A DNA stretch of 64,000 nucleotides from Actinomadura litoris (GCF_009733595.1 NZ_WOFH01000001.1:682001-746000); one strand, 5' to 3'. Positions 8,859 through 17,935 are shown, numbered from the stretch's first letter. Made by a program: numbers and translations. Notes: generated by a model not told the origin, from the sequence alone.

Positions 8859-11372
8859 TCAGTCCTTGTTGAAGTTGACCGCGCCCTCGATCGGGGGCGG
8901 GCTGTCGGGGACCGTGGACGGCTTCGGAACACCCTTGAAGGTGAACTTGGCCTCCTCGCCGGTGCCCTCGACGCCGACGATGACGATCTGCCCGGCCTTG
9001 AGATCGTTGTAGAGGATCTTCTCGGACAGGTTGTCCTCGATCTCGCGCTGGATCGTGCGACGCAGCGGACGGGCGCCGAGCACGGGGTCGTAGCCCCGCT
9101 CCGCCAGCAGGTCCTTGGCCTCCTGGCGCAGCTCGATGCCCATGTCGCGGTCGCGGAGCCGCTCGTCCACCCGGGCGATCATCAGGTCGACGATCTGGAT
9201 GATCTCCTTCGGCGTCAGCTGGTGGAAGACCACCGTGTCGTCGACGCGGTTGAGGAACTCGGGACGGAAGTGCTGCTTGAGCTCCTCGCCGACCTTGGCC
9301 TTCATCCGCTCGTAGGAGCCCTGCTCGTCGTTCGCGCGGGCGAAGCCCATCGAGACGCCCTTGGAGATGTCCTTGGACCCCAGGTTCGTCGTCATGATGA
9401 TGACGGTGTTCTTGAAGTCCACGACGCGGCCCTGGGCGTCGGTGAGGCGGCCGTCCTCCAGGATCTGCAGGAGCGAGTTGAAGATGTCCTGGTGGGCCTT
9501 CTCGATCTCGTCGAACAGGACGACCGAGAACGGCTTGCGGCGGACCTTCTCGGTGAGCTGGCCGCCCTCCTCGTAGCCGACGTAGCCGGGCGGGGAGCCG
9601 AACAGCCGCGAGACCGTGTGCTTCTCCATGAACTCGGACATGTCGAGCTGGATCAGCGCGTCCTCGTCGCCGAACAGGAACTCCGCGAGCGTCTTGGACA
9701 GCTCGGTCTTACCGACGCCGGACGGGCCGGCGAAGATGAACGAGCCGCCGGGGCGCTTGGGGTCCTTCAGGCCGGCGCGGGTGCGGCGGATGGACTGGGA
9801 GAGCGCCTTGATGGCGTCCTCCTGGCCGATGACCCGCTTGTGGAGCTCGTCCTCCATGCGCAGCAGGCGGGTCTGCTCCTCCTCGGTCAGCTTGAAGACC
9901 GGAATGCCGGTGGCGGTGGCGAGGACCTCGGCGATCAGCTCGTCGGTGACCTCGGCGACGACGTCCATGTCGCCGGCCTTCCACTCCTTCTCCCGCTGGG
10001 CCTTCTGGCCGAGGAGCTGCTTCTCGGAGTCGCGGAGCGCGGCGGCCTTCTCGAAGTCCTGCGCGTCGATCGCGCTCTCCTTCTCGCGCCGGACGTCGGC
10101 GATCTTCTCGTCGTACTCGCGCAGGTCCGGCGGCGCGGTCATGCGGCGGATGCGCATCCGGGAGCCGGCCTCGTCGATGAGGTCGATCGCCTTGTCGGGC
10201 AGGAACCGGTCGCTGATGTAGCGGTCGGCGAGCTGGGCGGCCGCGACCAGCGCGCTGTCGGTGATCGACACGCGGTGGTGCGCCTCGTAGCGGTCCCGCA
10301 GGCCCTTGAGGATCTCGATCGTGTGCGACAGCGACGGCTCGGCGACCTGGATCGGCTGGAAGCGGCGCTCCAGCGCGGCGTCCTTCTCCAGGTGCTTGCG
10401 GTACTCGTCCAGCGTGGTGGCGCCGATGGTCTGCAGCTCGCCGCGCGCCAGCATGGGCTTGAGGATGGACGCGGCGTCGATGGCGCCCTCGGCGGCGCCC
10501 GCGCCGACGAGCGTGTGCAGCTCGTCGATGAACAGGATGATGTCGCCGCGGGTACGGATCTCTTTGAGGACCTTCTTCAGGCGCTCCTCGAAGTCACCGC
10601 GGTACCGGGAGCCGGCGACCAGCGCGCCGAGGTCGAGGGTGTAGAGCTGCTTGTCCTTGAGCGTCTCGGGGACCTCGCCCTTGACGATCTTCTGCGCGAG
10701 GCCCTCGACGACGGCGGTCTTGCCGACGCCGGGCTCGCCCACCAGGACGGGGTTGTTCTTGGTGCGGCGGGACAGCACCTGCATGACCCGCTCGATCTCC
10801 TTGTCCCGGCCGATGACCGGGTCGAGCTTGCCCTCCCGCGCGGCCTGCGTCAGGTTGCGGCCGAACTGGTCGAGCACAAGGGAGGTGGAGGGCGCGGACT
10901 CCGAAGGACCGCCGGAGGCGGCCGGCTCCTTGCCCTGGTAGCCGTGCAGCAACTGGATGACCTGCTGGCGCACCCGGTTGAGGTCGGCGCCGAGCTTCAC
11001 AAGGACCTGGGCGGCGACGCCCTCGCCCTCACGGATCAATCCCAGCAGGATGTGCTCGGTGCCGATGTAGTTGTGGCCGAGCTGCAGCGCCTCGCGCAGG
11101 GACAGCTCAAGGACCTTCTTGGCGCGCGGAGTGAACGGGATGTGGCCCGACGGCGCCTGCTGGCCCTGACCGATGATCTCCTCGACCTGCTGGCGCACCG
11201 CCTCAAGGCTGATCCCCAGGCTCTCCAATGCCTTGGCAGCGACACCCTCGCCCTCGTGGATCAGACCAAGGAGGATGTGCTCGGTGCCGATGTAGTTGTG
11301 GTTGAGCATCCTGGCCTCTTCCTGAGCCAGGACGACAACCCGCCGCGCGCGGTCGGTGAACCTCTCGAACAT
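8859..11372 (-). CDS. clpC: ATP-dependent Clp protease ATP-binding subunit ClpC
   Basis: HSP100 unfoldase that feeds substrates to ClpP. 837 residues from the chosen ATG (MFERFTDRA). Domain order: two Clp N-repeats (each with [13 protein letters not shown]), first AAA+ module with Walker A GEPGVGKT, a UVR-type middle domain ([17 protein letters not shown]), and a second AAA+ module with GPSGVGKT and [15 protein letters not shown] sequence ([11 protein letters not shown]). A GTG 15 bp upstream is also in frame, but the ATG has GAGGAG at proper spacing and matches the universal ClpC N-terminus. The 5' region contains candidate ClgR boxes. Single gene with its own terminator. Confidence 0.97.
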   Translation of the reverse strand: MFERFTDRARRVVVLAQEEARMLNHNYIGTEHILLGLIHEGEGVAAKALESLGISLEAVRQQVEEIIGQGQQAPSGHIPFTPRAKKVLELSLREALQLGHNYIGTEHILLGLIREGEGVAAQVLVKLGADLNRVRQQVIQLLHGYQGKEPAASGGPSESAPSTSLVLDQFGRNLTQAAREGKLDPVIGRDKEIERVMQVLSRRTKNNPVLVGEPGVGKTAVVEGLAQKIVKGEVPETLKDKQLYTLDLGALVAGSRYRGDFEERLKKVLKEIRTRGDIILFIDELHTLVGAGAAEGAIDAASILKPMLARGELQTIGATTLDEYRKHLEKDAALERRFQPIQVAEPSLSHTIEILKGLRDRYEAHHRVSITDSALVAAAQLADRYISDRFLPDKAIDLIDEAGSRMRIRRMTAPPDLREYDEKIADVRREKESAIDAQDFEKAAALRDSEKQLLGQKAQREKEWKAGDMDVVAEVTDELIAEVLATATGIPVFKLTEEEQTRLLRMEDELHKRVIGQEDAIKALSQSIRRTRAGLKDPKRPGGSFIFAGPSGVGKTELSKTLAEFLFGDEDALIQLDMSEFMEKHTVSRLFGSPPGYVGYEEGGQLTEKVRRKPFSVVLFDEIEKAHQDIFNSLLQILEDGRLTDAQGRVVDFKNTVIIMTTNLGSKDISKGVSMGFARANDEQGSYERMKAKVGEELKQHFRPEFLNRVDDTVVFHQLTPKEIIQIVDLMIARVDERLRDRDMGIELRQEAKDLLAERGYDPVLGARPLRRTIQREIEDNLSEKILYNDLKAGQIVIVGVEGTGEEAKFTFKGVPKPSTVPDSPPPIEGAVNFNKD

Positions 11373-11540
11373 CTCGTCGCTCCTCACAGAGCGGTTGGGC
11401 AGAGTCCGGAACGTCCGGAACTGTCCTTCCGCATGCTAGCCCGCCCCGAGGAGGCCGCCCGGTGCACTCCCACCAGGAGACGTTCCCCAGCTAAGCGCTG
11501 TTCAGTCTCATCCAACTACCGTATCGGTGCGTCATGTTCC

Positions 11541-11560
11541 CGCTACGCCCCAAGCGAACG
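11541..11560 (-). promoter_or_regulatory. candidate ClgR box, clpC-proximal
   Basis: On the minus strand this reads GTTCGC-TTGGG-GCG, fitting the Streptomyces ClgR operator consensus GTTCGC-N5-GCG (recalled). It lies about 175 bp upstream of the clpC ATG and repeats 19 of 20 bases with the copy at 11668-11687. Confidence 0.6.
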
Positions 11561-11667
11561 AGGGGTTTCCGCAGGTCGGCCACGGCACGTCCGAGGGTCG
11601 CCGAATGGGGCGTCGCGCCCCGCGCGCCCCGGTCTACCTCACCCCCGGTCGCGACAAACCCGCCGGA

Positions 11668-11687
11668 CGCTACGCCACAAGCGAACG
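11668..11687 (-). promoter_or_regulatory. candidate ClgR box, distal
   Basis: Minus strand GTTCGC-TTGTG-GCG, second near-identical 20-bp copy, 127 bp further from clpC. Two such sites in front of a Clp ATPase gene support ClgR control by inference. Confidence 0.6.
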
Positions 11688-12189
11688 GCCCGCCGCGCCC
11701 CGGCGGTCGCTTCCGCCCCATCGCGCCGACAAATCGGTGCGTTTGTATGAGTAACGCCCCGGCCCGGCCACAGCATCCCCGCGCGCGAGCGGCGATCACC
11801 GAAGAACGCCGGGCGGCCGCGCGGTTCCGGCGAACAGCGCACGAACAAACAACACCGCCCTGCTTGGACGGCGCACAGCGGACGCACCTCTTGGGAGGCG
11901 GCGCGGCGCTCATGACAAACAACGCACCCGCGCGAGTCCTCGGATCCGCCCGACGATCAACGGCACGCGGCGCCGCCTGAGCGGGCCCGGACAAACGGCA
12001 TGCCCTGCCTCCCGGGAACAGATCACCGGCGGCCCGCCCGCAAGGACCGGCGGCGGGCGGGCGCAAGAAGCCGCGCACAAGTAGCGGCGCCATGTGGGCG
12101 GCCCGCGACAAACACCGGGCCCTCGCGAGAAGCGGCTTCGTCCGACGACCGATGACCGATGACGGGTCGGCCCTGCCCCATGACGGCGG

Positions 12190-12216
12190 CCTCATGACAA
12201 GGCCCTCATGACAAGG
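12190..12216 (-). repeat. tandem 13-bp repeat TTGTCATGAG
   Basis: CCTCATGACAAGG occurs at 12190-12202 and 12204-12216, with the core CTCATGACAA again at 11910-11919. The minus-strand reading TTGTCATGAG resembles a -35 element preceded by a fixed context; function unknown. Confidence 0.55.
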
Positions 12217-12224
12217 CACCTCCG

Positions 12225-12238
12225 CGCCACAAGCTAAC
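12225..12238 (-). promoter_or_regulatory. degenerate third ClgR-like box
   Basis: Minus strand GTTAGC-TTGTG-GCG differs at one consensus base from the two boxes nearer clpC. It abuts the lsr2 terminator and may be non-functional. Confidence 0.3.
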
Positions 12239-12268
12239 GGCCCGTCCCACGAAGGGAGACGGGCCGTT
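12236..12268 (-). terminator. lsr2 terminator
   Basis: AACGGCCCGTC and GACGGGCCGTT form a perfect 11-bp stem with an 11-nt loop, 15 bp after the lsr2 stop. Confidence 0.75.
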
Positions 12269-12282
12269 GGCGGACGAGCGGA

Positions 12283-12606
12283 TCAGTTGGCCGCCTCGTA
12301 CTGTTCGATCACCGTGGCCGGGATCCTGCCGCGCTCATTGACCTTGATGCCATTGTTCTTGGCCCAGGCGCGGATCTCGGCGCTGCGCTCTCGGCTGGAC
12401 GCGCCGCGCTGGCGGCGCCGGCGGGTACCCGTGCCCGCCTTACGCGACTTCTCCACGAACGGGTGCAGGGAATCCCGCAGCTTCTTCGCGTTGGAGCCAC
12501 TCAAGTCGATCTCGTAGGAGGCGCCGTCGATCGAGAACGCTACGGTCTCGTCCGCCTCGCCACCGTCGAGGTCGTCGACGAGAAGCACCTGAACCTTCTG
12601 TGCCAT
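12283..12606 (-). CDS. lsr2: Lsr2, H-NS-like nucleoid-associated silencer
   Basis: 107 residues. Binds AT-rich DNA in the minor groove and silences foreign or antibiotic-cluster genes in actinobacteria. The N-terminal dimerisation domain ([21 protein letters not shown]) and the C-terminal DNA-binding helix pair with the RGR AT-hook ([17 protein letters not shown]) are intact; a basic linker (GTRRRRQRG) lies between. The start at the ATG of MAQKV is conserved; an upstream in-frame start would add 15 unrelated residues. It is monocistronic, with a good vegetative-type promoter upstream and a terminator downstream, beside clpC as in Streptomyces. Confidence 0.97.
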   Translation of the reverse strand: MAQKVQVLLVDDLDGGEADETVAFSIDGASYEIDLSGSNAKKLRDSLHPFVEKSRKAGTGTRRRRQRGASSRERSAEIRAWAKNNGIKVNERGRIPATVIEQYEAAN

Positions 12607-12652
12607 GGGGACAGACCTTTCGGCTGGAGCAAACTTGCATTCGGTTGACAAA

Positions 12653-12680
12653 GATATACCGAGAACTCCGCCGATGACAA
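12653..12680 (-). promoter_or_regulatory. lsr2 promoter
   Basis: On the minus strand TTGTCA, 16 bp, TATATC. The predicted transcript starts near 12645, about 40 nt before the ATG. AT-rich surroundings could allow Lsr2 autoregulation. Confidence 0.6.
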
Positions 12681-14047
12681 TTCAACACCCGTGATGAAGC
12701 CGTCCACCCGGAGTGACATCGCGTAAGCGTTGACCGTCGAATCCGCCATGACCACCCGGGACGGCGGGCACGGCGGCTCCGCGCCGCGGCAATTGTCCGG
12801 GTGGACGTGCCCGCGGCGGGGATTTCGGCGTGACCGGCGTCACCGTCCACCCGTCCTGACCTGGGCCGCCGATCGCGGATTGGACAGGGTTTCGGGGCGT
12901 CCAGGCTTTCCAGGCCCGCGCCGTCCGACGAAAAAGAGCCCGCTGGGACCTTAACAGGCCGGGGGCCTCCGCCCCGCCCGAACCTTTAGACCGGCGTAAC
13001 GGACTTACCGCACCGCAGGGGAATGGGCGGCGCGCCCGAGGCCTTGCCCGGCGGGAGGGGTTCCGCGCCGCTCACCGGCGGATGTCGCTGGATAACGGCG
13101 AGTGCGCCGCCGACGAAATCTTCTTGCCATGTCTCCGTGACGGGAAGTCACGATCCGCTATCCCCGCGCGACGTCGGGCGGACAGTCGATCCCGATTTCA
13201 GCGGATTAGCGGCACAATCCCACCTCCTGCCCTGCTTCATCAACCCCGTCTCGGAACCTGGACCAGACCAGACCAGTCCACCCCGCGCGGGCTCCCGCCG
13301 CGCGGGCCGAAAGGCCCGTTCCAACCGAGACGTCGTCCCATCCACCGTTAGTCCTTCGCCCTATGAAGCCTGGCCGTCACCGGCGCGCGAAGCACCCCAC
13401 AAAGCGGAGGGGGCGTCCGGGACAGGACACATCCGCCCCGATTCGGGGCCGTAACCGGAACGAGTGTCACATTCCCCCCGAGTGCACCGATTCCCGCCCA
13501 CCTGGCGGCCGCCTTAGAGCCCACCCCAGGCCCGCTTGTGGACCGGGGGTGAACGTTCGCGGCGGCGAACCGAAAGCCACGCCTGGACGCTCCCTAACGT
13601 CCACCTGCCGACGCGCTAGTGGATCTGTGAACGGACCTCGTCCGACCCAAGCGCCGTAGGCCCTGCGCTGCTATCACGAGCTCCTAACCGCGGTCCTAAA
13701 GTGAACGCGCCCTCCTACTGCGCTCGGTATACAGAACGCGCATACGGTTCTATCGGGAGCACCACGTTGAACTGACCACCGGAACGGTCCTTTGAGACCT
13801 GGCGGACACCCCTGCCACCGGCCGCCGCCGAGCGTCGTCCCCAGAAACACGGCTGCCGGCGATGGCGCCCGCAAAGCCGCCGGCGCGGGCCGAGGAGGCT
13901 CCAGAGAACGGATGGAGGCTTCCGGGCACCTCGCCTGACACCCGGAGCCTTACGGACGCCTACACGGCCGTCAGCAACGACCTGACAGCCCGCGGCGCGA
14001 TGACGGGAACCGCCCGGCCGAAAGGGCGCCCGCGCCCAGAAGGCCGC
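12681..14047. other. 1.4-kb gene-free region
   Basis: No reading frame shows a recognisable domain, and stop codons are spread through all frames (many CTAA/TTAG/CTAG). Local structures include CGTGAC-GGGAA-GTCACG (13136-13152), a GAAA-tetraloop hairpin CGGGCC/GGCCCG (13303-13318), CCCCG/CGGGG near 13435, and the palindrome listed separately. Several structured RNAs or a decayed region are possible; nothing specific is supported. Confidence 0.4.
13555..13570. promoter_or_regulatory. palindrome GTTCGC-GGCG-GCGAAC
   Basis: A perfect 6+4+6 inverted repeat inside the gene-free stretch. It shares the GTTCGC half-site with ClgR boxes but has a 4-bp spacer to an inverted GCGAAC, so I do not call it ClgR. 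Confidence 0.35.
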
Positions 14048-14629
14048 CTACTCGGGCGGCGACGAGCGGGGGCGTTTGCGGACCTGGGTGTTCAGGAGCC
14101 GGTCGTGGCCCGCCTGGCGGCCGGCGCCCTCATAGAGCAGCCCCGCGTTCACGACCCAGAAAACCCCGGCGAGCAGGCCCAGCACGGGGACGGGCCGGAC
14201 GGCGACGGGCAGCGCGTAGACCGCCGCGCGGGCGATCGACCGCAGGATCCCCAGCCGGGCGCGCCGGGGCCCGGTCGCGGTGACGACCTCGATACCGGCG
14301 AAGCGCTTGCCCAGCGTCCGGCCCCAGACGGCCAGCTGGACCGCGTCGTAGACGAGCAGGCAGCCCGCGACGGCCGGCGGCGCCACGACGTCCACCCGGC
14401 TCCCGGACACCAGCTCGCGGACGACCACGATCACGGGCAGGCCGACGATGAGCGTGTCGACGATGCGGGCCAGCAGCCGCTGCCCCGGCTCGGCGAGCCC
14501 GTCCGGCCCGGCGGCGGCCTCGGCCACGGCCTCGCCGGAAGGCTCGGCGTCGGGCTCGGGGTCGGCGTCGGGGCGGGCGGGTTCGGCGGGGTCGGTGAGC
14601 GGCTCGTCCGGGTGCTGCGATGCCGTCAT
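14048..14629 (-). CDS. RDD family membrane protein
   Basis: 193 residues. An acidic/proline-rich N-terminus of ~45 residues precedes an RDD domain: LLARIVDTLIVGLPVIVVV, then a second membrane helix (PPAVAGCLLVYDAVQLAV), WGRTLGKR, and the terminal GRQAGHDRLLNTQV signature. RDD proteins are small multi-pass membrane proteins proposed to act in ion exchange or stress tolerance; the exact role here is unknown. It starts 7 bp after the preceding RDD gene and closes a three-gene operon with argA. Confidence 0.82.
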   Translation of the reverse strand: MTASQHPDEPLTDPAEPARPDADPEPDAEPSGEAVAEAAAGPDGLAEPGQRLLARIVDTLIVGLPVIVVVRELVSGSRVDVVAPPAVAGCLLVYDAVQLAVWGRTLGKRFAGIEVVTATGPRRARLGILRSIARAAVYALPVAVRPVPVLGLLAGVFWVVNAGLLYEGAGRQAGHDRLLNTQVRKRPRSSPPE

Positions 14630-14636
14630 CGAGAAA

Positions 14637-15491
14637 CTACTCCGCGTAGTCGTAGTCGTCCACTCGCTCGTCGATGACGATCGTCCCCGCGAAACGGTCG
14701 TGCAGGGCCTGGTGCAGGGGCTGGTCCCAGATCGCCCACAGGTGCGCCATCAGCGCGCCCGCCCAGACGAGCAACATGCCGTAGGCAGCGTAGTTCCAGA
14801 CCATCACCGCGAGCACGAGAAAGAAGAACACGCCCAACTGGTAGGCGACATGGGTGATGGCGGCGCGCCACACCGCCTGGGTGGTCGTGATGGCGTTTCC
14901 AGCGGGACGCACCTGGACGACGCCCAGCCCGAGCACGCGCTTGCCCAGCGTCCTCCCCCACACGGACAACTGGACGGCCTCATAGATGAACGGCAGAACC
15001 GACAGAACGCAGAACAGGGTGAAGATGATGGGCCAGTTCCAGATGCCGCCGTCGTCCTCCGCCTTGCTGCCGGGCTTGCCCAGGCCGAACGCGCCCACCG
15101 TGATCGGGAGGACGAGCGCGAAACCGAAGACCGCGACGAGCGCGTTGTCGAGGACGCGCGCTCCGGCGCGCCGGTGGATGGGCGCGAGGGGCAGATCGGC
15201 GGCGCTCCCGTCATAGGCGCCGCCCCCCGGGTACTGGTCGTAGGCCGACTCATAGGACGGCTCATAAGACCGCGGCTGCTCATAGGACGGCGCCTCATGG
15301 GACGGCTGCCATTGTTGCTGCGGCGGCGGTGACTGCGGCCGCTGAGGCTGCTGCTGGGGCTGCCGCCCGGGCGGGGGCTGCTGAGGCTGCTGCTGCCACT
15401 GCGGCGGGCCCTGGTAGGGGGGCGGGGGGCCGTACGAGCCCTGCCCCTGCTGCGGGTGGTAAGGCCGCCCGCGGTCGGGGTTCTCACTCAT
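14637..15491 (-). CDS. RDD family membrane protein with Pro/Gln/Tyr-rich N-terminus
   Basis: 284 residues. The first ~125 are low complexity (PQQGQ, GPPPYQGPP, SYEPSYESAYDQ), likely disordered and cytoplasmic. The RDD domain follows with RRAGARVLDNALVAVFGFALVL, two further membrane helices and WGRTLGKRVLGLGVVQV, ending LHDRFAGTIVID. The ATG start overlaps nothing and lies 5 bp after argA, so the genes are probably one transcript. It is a paralogue of the next gene, pointing to local duplication. Confidence 0.82.
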   Translation of the reverse strand: MSENPDRGRPYHPQQGQGSYGPPPPYQGPPQWQQQPQQPPPGRQPQQQPQRPQSPPPQQQWQPSHEAPSYEQPRSYEPSYESAYDQYPGGGAYDGSAADLPLAPIHRRAGARVLDNALVAVFGFALVLPITVGAFGLGKPGSKAEDDGGIWNWPIIFTLFCVLSVLPFIYEAVQLSVWGRTLGKRVLGLGVVQVRPAGNAITTTQAVWRAAITHVAYQLGVFFFLVLAVMVWNYAAYGMLLVWAGALMAHLWAIWDQPLHQALHDRFAGTIVIDERVDDYDYAE

Positions 15492-15496
15492 TGCGG

Positions 15497-16006
15497 TCAG
15501 TCCTCCAGGCGAAGCAGCATCCGGGTGTTGCCCAACGTATTGGGCTTCACCCGGTCGAGGTCGAGGAACTCTGCCACGCCCTCGTCGTAAGAGCGGAGAA
15601 GTTCCTCATACACCTCCGGCGCCACCGGGGTCCCGAGTATCTGCTCGAAGCCGTGGCGGACGAAGAACTCCACTTCAAAGGTAAGGCAGAACACCCTCCG
15701 CACGCCGAGTTCCCGGGCCGTTTCCAGGAGCCGGTCGACGATCCGGTGCCCGATGCCCCGGCCGGTCAGCCCCTTGTCCACCGCGACGGAGCGGACTTCG
15801 GCCAGGTCCTCCCACATCACGTGCAGCGCGCCGCAGCCGAGGACGCGCCCGTCGGCGTCCTGCGCGACCCAGAACTCCTGTACGTCCTCGTACAGCTTCA
15901 CCGTGGACTTCTTGAGCAGGCGTCGCCCCGTTCCCGCGTACAGGCCGACCAGTCTGCGGATCTCCTGAACATCGGCGGTGCGGGCACGCCTGATCTCGAC
16001 TTCCAC
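15497..16006 (-). CDS. argA: amino-acid N-acetyltransferase (short NAGS type)
   Basis: 169 residues, GNAT fold. Catalyses acetyl-CoA dependent N-acetylation of glutamate, the first arginine step. This short actinobacterial type lacks the kinase-like domain of E. coli ArgA and resembles M. tuberculosis Rv2747. GNAT landmarks are VLGCGALHVMWEDLAEVRSVAV and the acetyl-CoA loop TGRGIGHRIV, then VFCLTFEVEFFVRHGF. GTG start. It heads an operon with two RDD genes and is divergent from the riboswitch-controlled hydrolase. The link between arginine synthesis and RDD proteins is unexplained. Confidence 0.85.
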   Translation of the reverse strand: MEVEIRRARTADVQEIRRLVGLYAGTGRRLLKKSTVKLYEDVQEFWVAQDADGRVLGCGALHVMWEDLAEVRSVAVDKGLTGRGIGHRIVDRLLETARELGVRRVFCLTFEVEFFVRHGFEQILGTPVAPEVYEELLRSYDEGVAEFLDLDRVKPNTLGNTRMLLRLED

Positions 16007-16215
16007 AAACAGGCGAGATTATCGAACACCGGACAGCGGGTCGGACACCGGGCTCCCGCGTCCGCGCCGATGGGGCGGTGAGCCGCCCGCCCGCCGGGCC
16101 TTCATAACTAGCCAACAAGAACTAGTCCGCCTACGGAAAGTGAGCCAAAGCGCACTATCCGCACCGCGATCCGGTGCGGAACTGTCATGGCGACCAGCGA
16201 ATTCGCATGTTCTGG

Positions 16216-16244
16216 TTGGCATCCAATGCCGGGTCCGTTAGTGT
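16216..16244 (+). promoter_or_regulatory. promoter of the riboswitch/NlpC transcript
   Basis: TTGGCA, 17 bp, TAGTGT. Predicted transcription start near 16251, about 30 nt before the riboswitch aptamer. Confidence 0.5.
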
Positions 16245-16282
16245 CCTGCGCTGACGTCGGCCAACCGCATGGCGGAGGCCGA

Positions 16283-16464
16283 ACCGCCGAGTCCCCGGGT
16301 CGCAACCAGTGTCCCGAGGAGCCGGGGACCCCACTCCCGGCCGCCCGGGACAGCGTCCAGGGAAGCGGCCGGCAGGGGTGAATCCGTATTCGCGCGCGGA
16401 CCGATCCGCGCGTGCCTGCGGACGGGCTGCTCCGGCCCGAACCCGTCAGCTAACTCGGTAGGCG
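16283..16464 (+). promoter_or_regulatory. ydaO-yuaA c-di-AMP riboswitch
   Basis: The leader shows the conserved blocks of this aptamer in order: GCCGAGTCC at the 5' stem, GAGCCGGGGACC, GGGGTGAATCC, and the 3' signature CCCGAACCCGTCAGCTAAC followed by TCGGTAGGCGG. The 5' CCGCC pairs with 3' GGCGG to close the structure. In Streptomyces the same RNA precedes rpfA and NlpC/P60 genes and switches them off when c-di-AMP is high. The gene begins 20 nt after the last stem. DisA, 14 kb away, is the presumed ligand source. Confidence 0.88.
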
Positions 16465-16483
16465 GACGAGGAGAGGAGAATCG

Positions 16484-17527
16484 GTGGAGCCGTCCCGGCC
16501 CGCACCCGTTTCACGCTCTGCACGCCCACGGAAGGCAAGCCCGGCGAATGGGCACCCGGCCCGTTTCCGGGGACGCGCGATCGCCGTCGCCGGCGCGCTC
16601 GCCGTCGTCTCCGTCGCCCCCCATGCCCTGGCCCCGCACACCGTCGCGGCCGCCCACGCCGACCCGAAGCCCACGACCAAGGAGCTCAGGGCCCAGGCGC
16701 TCAAACTCGCCGACCAGCTTGAGCAGATGACCGAGCAGTACAACGGGCTCAAGGTCAAGCTCCAGCAGGCGCAGCGGGCCGCGAAGGTCGCCACCGACAA
16801 CGCCAAGCGCCAGGAAGAGTCGCTCAAGGGAATCCGCGACAAGGTCGGCGCGCTGGCCGCCACCAGCTACATGCAGGGCGGCTCGGACCCCACGGTGTCC
16901 TTCGTCGCCTCCCAGGACCCGCAGGCCGTCCTCGACCAGGCCGCCACGCTCAACTACTTCGCCACCCAGGACAGCACGAGGGTCCTGGGGCTCATGCAGG
17001 CCATGCAGGGCGCCCAGCGCGCCCGCAAGTCGGCCGAGGCGCGCGCCCAGCAGGTGGCGCAGCTGCGGAGCCAGCTCGACTCCCAGCGCAAGAAGGTCTC
17101 GCAGAGCTATGAGAAGATCCGCGGCAAGCTGGTCAAGGAGGACCCCACCCAGCTCACCAAGCTCCCCACCGTCGGCACGGGCAAGGCCGCGCAGGCGCTG
17201 CGGATCGCGATGACCAAGATGGGGCGTCCGTACGTGTGGGGCGCCTCCGGGCCGACCACGTTCGACTGCTCCGGTCTGACGATGTGGGCCTACAAGCAGG
17301 TCGGCATCAACCTGCCGCACTACACCGGCAGCCAGTGGAACGCGGGCACGCACGTCTCCGAGAGCGAGCTGCAACCGGGCGACCTGGTGTTCTTCTACTC
17401 CGACCTGCACCACGTCGGGATGTACATCGGGGGCGGCAAGATGCTGCACGCCCCGCACACCGGCGACGTCGTGAAGATCGCCCCGATGGGGGGTCGTCCC
17501 TTCGCGGGCGGGGTCCGGGTCGCCTGA
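16484..17527 (+). CDS. secreted NlpC/P60 peptidoglycan endopeptidase
   Basis: 347 residues. A signal peptide (IAVAGALAVVSVAPHALA) is followed by a coiled-coil region (~65-215, LADQLEQMTEQYNGLKVKL and similar heptads) and a C40 peptidase domain. The catalytic Cys lies in FDCSGL, the His in HHVGMY, and the third polar residue in HAPHTGD. It cleaves D-Glu-meso-DAP or similar bonds in stem peptides during growth or division, like RipA/RipC. GTG start with GGAGAGGAG upstream. Control by the c-di-AMP riboswitch is directly suggested by the leader. Confidence 0.93.
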   Translation: MEPSRPAPVSRSARPRKASPANGHPARFRGRAIAVAGALAVVSVAPHALAPHTVAAAHADPKPTTKELRAQALKLADQLEQMTEQYNGLKVKLQQAQRAAKVATDNAKRQEESLKGIRDKVGALAATSYMQGGSDPTVSFVASQDPQAVLDQAATLNYFATQDSTRVLGLMQAMQGAQRARKSAEARAQQVAQLRSQLDSQRKKVSQSYEKIRGKLVKEDPTQLTKLPTVGTGKAAQALRIAMTKMGRPYVWGASGPTTFDCSGLTMWAYKQVGINLPHYTGSQWNAGTHVSESELQPGDLVFFYSDLHHVGMYIGGGKMLHAPHTGDVVKIAPMGGRPFAGGVRVA

Positions 17528-17935
17528 GCCGAACCCAGCCCAGTCCGGCCCAGTCGACAGCCGGGAGCCCGCCGACCCGCAAGCCGAGGTGACATGGCAT
17601 CCGCCGGGACGGACCGGGGATGGCACTCGCCCCTCGACCGGAGGTGGCGCGCGATGTTCCGCGGACGGCGGTGGCGGGCGCGGTCAGGGCCCGTGCCGCC
17701 GCGGCGGTGACAGGACGAACGGTCTTGCGACGAGCGTTCTTGCGACGAGCGGTGGTGCGACGAGCGGTGGTGCGATGCGACGAACAACGTCCGCGGCGAC
17801 GCCTGCTGCAGGGACCTACCTGTCAGGCCGTCGGCGCCGCCGCTGCGGGGTCGGACGGAGTTCGCGAAAGTTGGCCGCCTGTTCTCTCCTTGGTGACGCC
17901 CGCCGTCCCCTGACGGGCGTCGTCTGTGCACTCCG
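17528..17935. other. intergenic, no gene supported
   Basis: 408 bp between the hydrolase and the LuxR-type gene, both ending here. It contains a 15-bp tandem repeat (separate entry); open frames across it are low-complexity Arg/Ala and unconvincing. Confidence 0.4.
17721..17780. repeat. four tandem 15-bp repeats
   Basis: Units at 17721, 17736, 17751 and 17766, consensus GKTSKTGCGACGAGC; the last is divergent. Period 15 keeps frame, but no gene is evident. Confidence 0.7.

Larger units (their letters stand above)
11373..12189. other. long gene-free region upstream of clpC
   Basis: About 860 bp lie between the clpC start and the lsr2 terminator. A 242-codon minus-strand frame crosses it but shows no domain and is probably chance. 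The sequence carries scattered GACAAA motifs (TTTGTC on minus) at 11653, 11728, 11914, 11990 and 12107, with GAACAAAC near 11843. These stand out as small AT-rich islands. An inverted ACAAA/TTTGT pair spans 11729-11746. Best read as an extended clpC control region or an untranslated leader. Confidence 0.45.

Noticed and set aside
11491..12219. 242-codon minus-strand frame between lsr2 and clpC
   Set aside because: No domain, odd residue use, no ribosome site; crosses ClgR-like boxes and AT-rich repeats.
13023..13454. 143-codon plus-strand frame in the gene-free stretch
   Set aside because: No start signal, low-complexity composition, codon positions not biased as in true genes.
16007..16215. 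Additional riboswitch on the argA side
   Set aside because: A CCGCACC/GGTGCGG hairpin exists, but no conserved aptamer blocks are seen on the minus strand.
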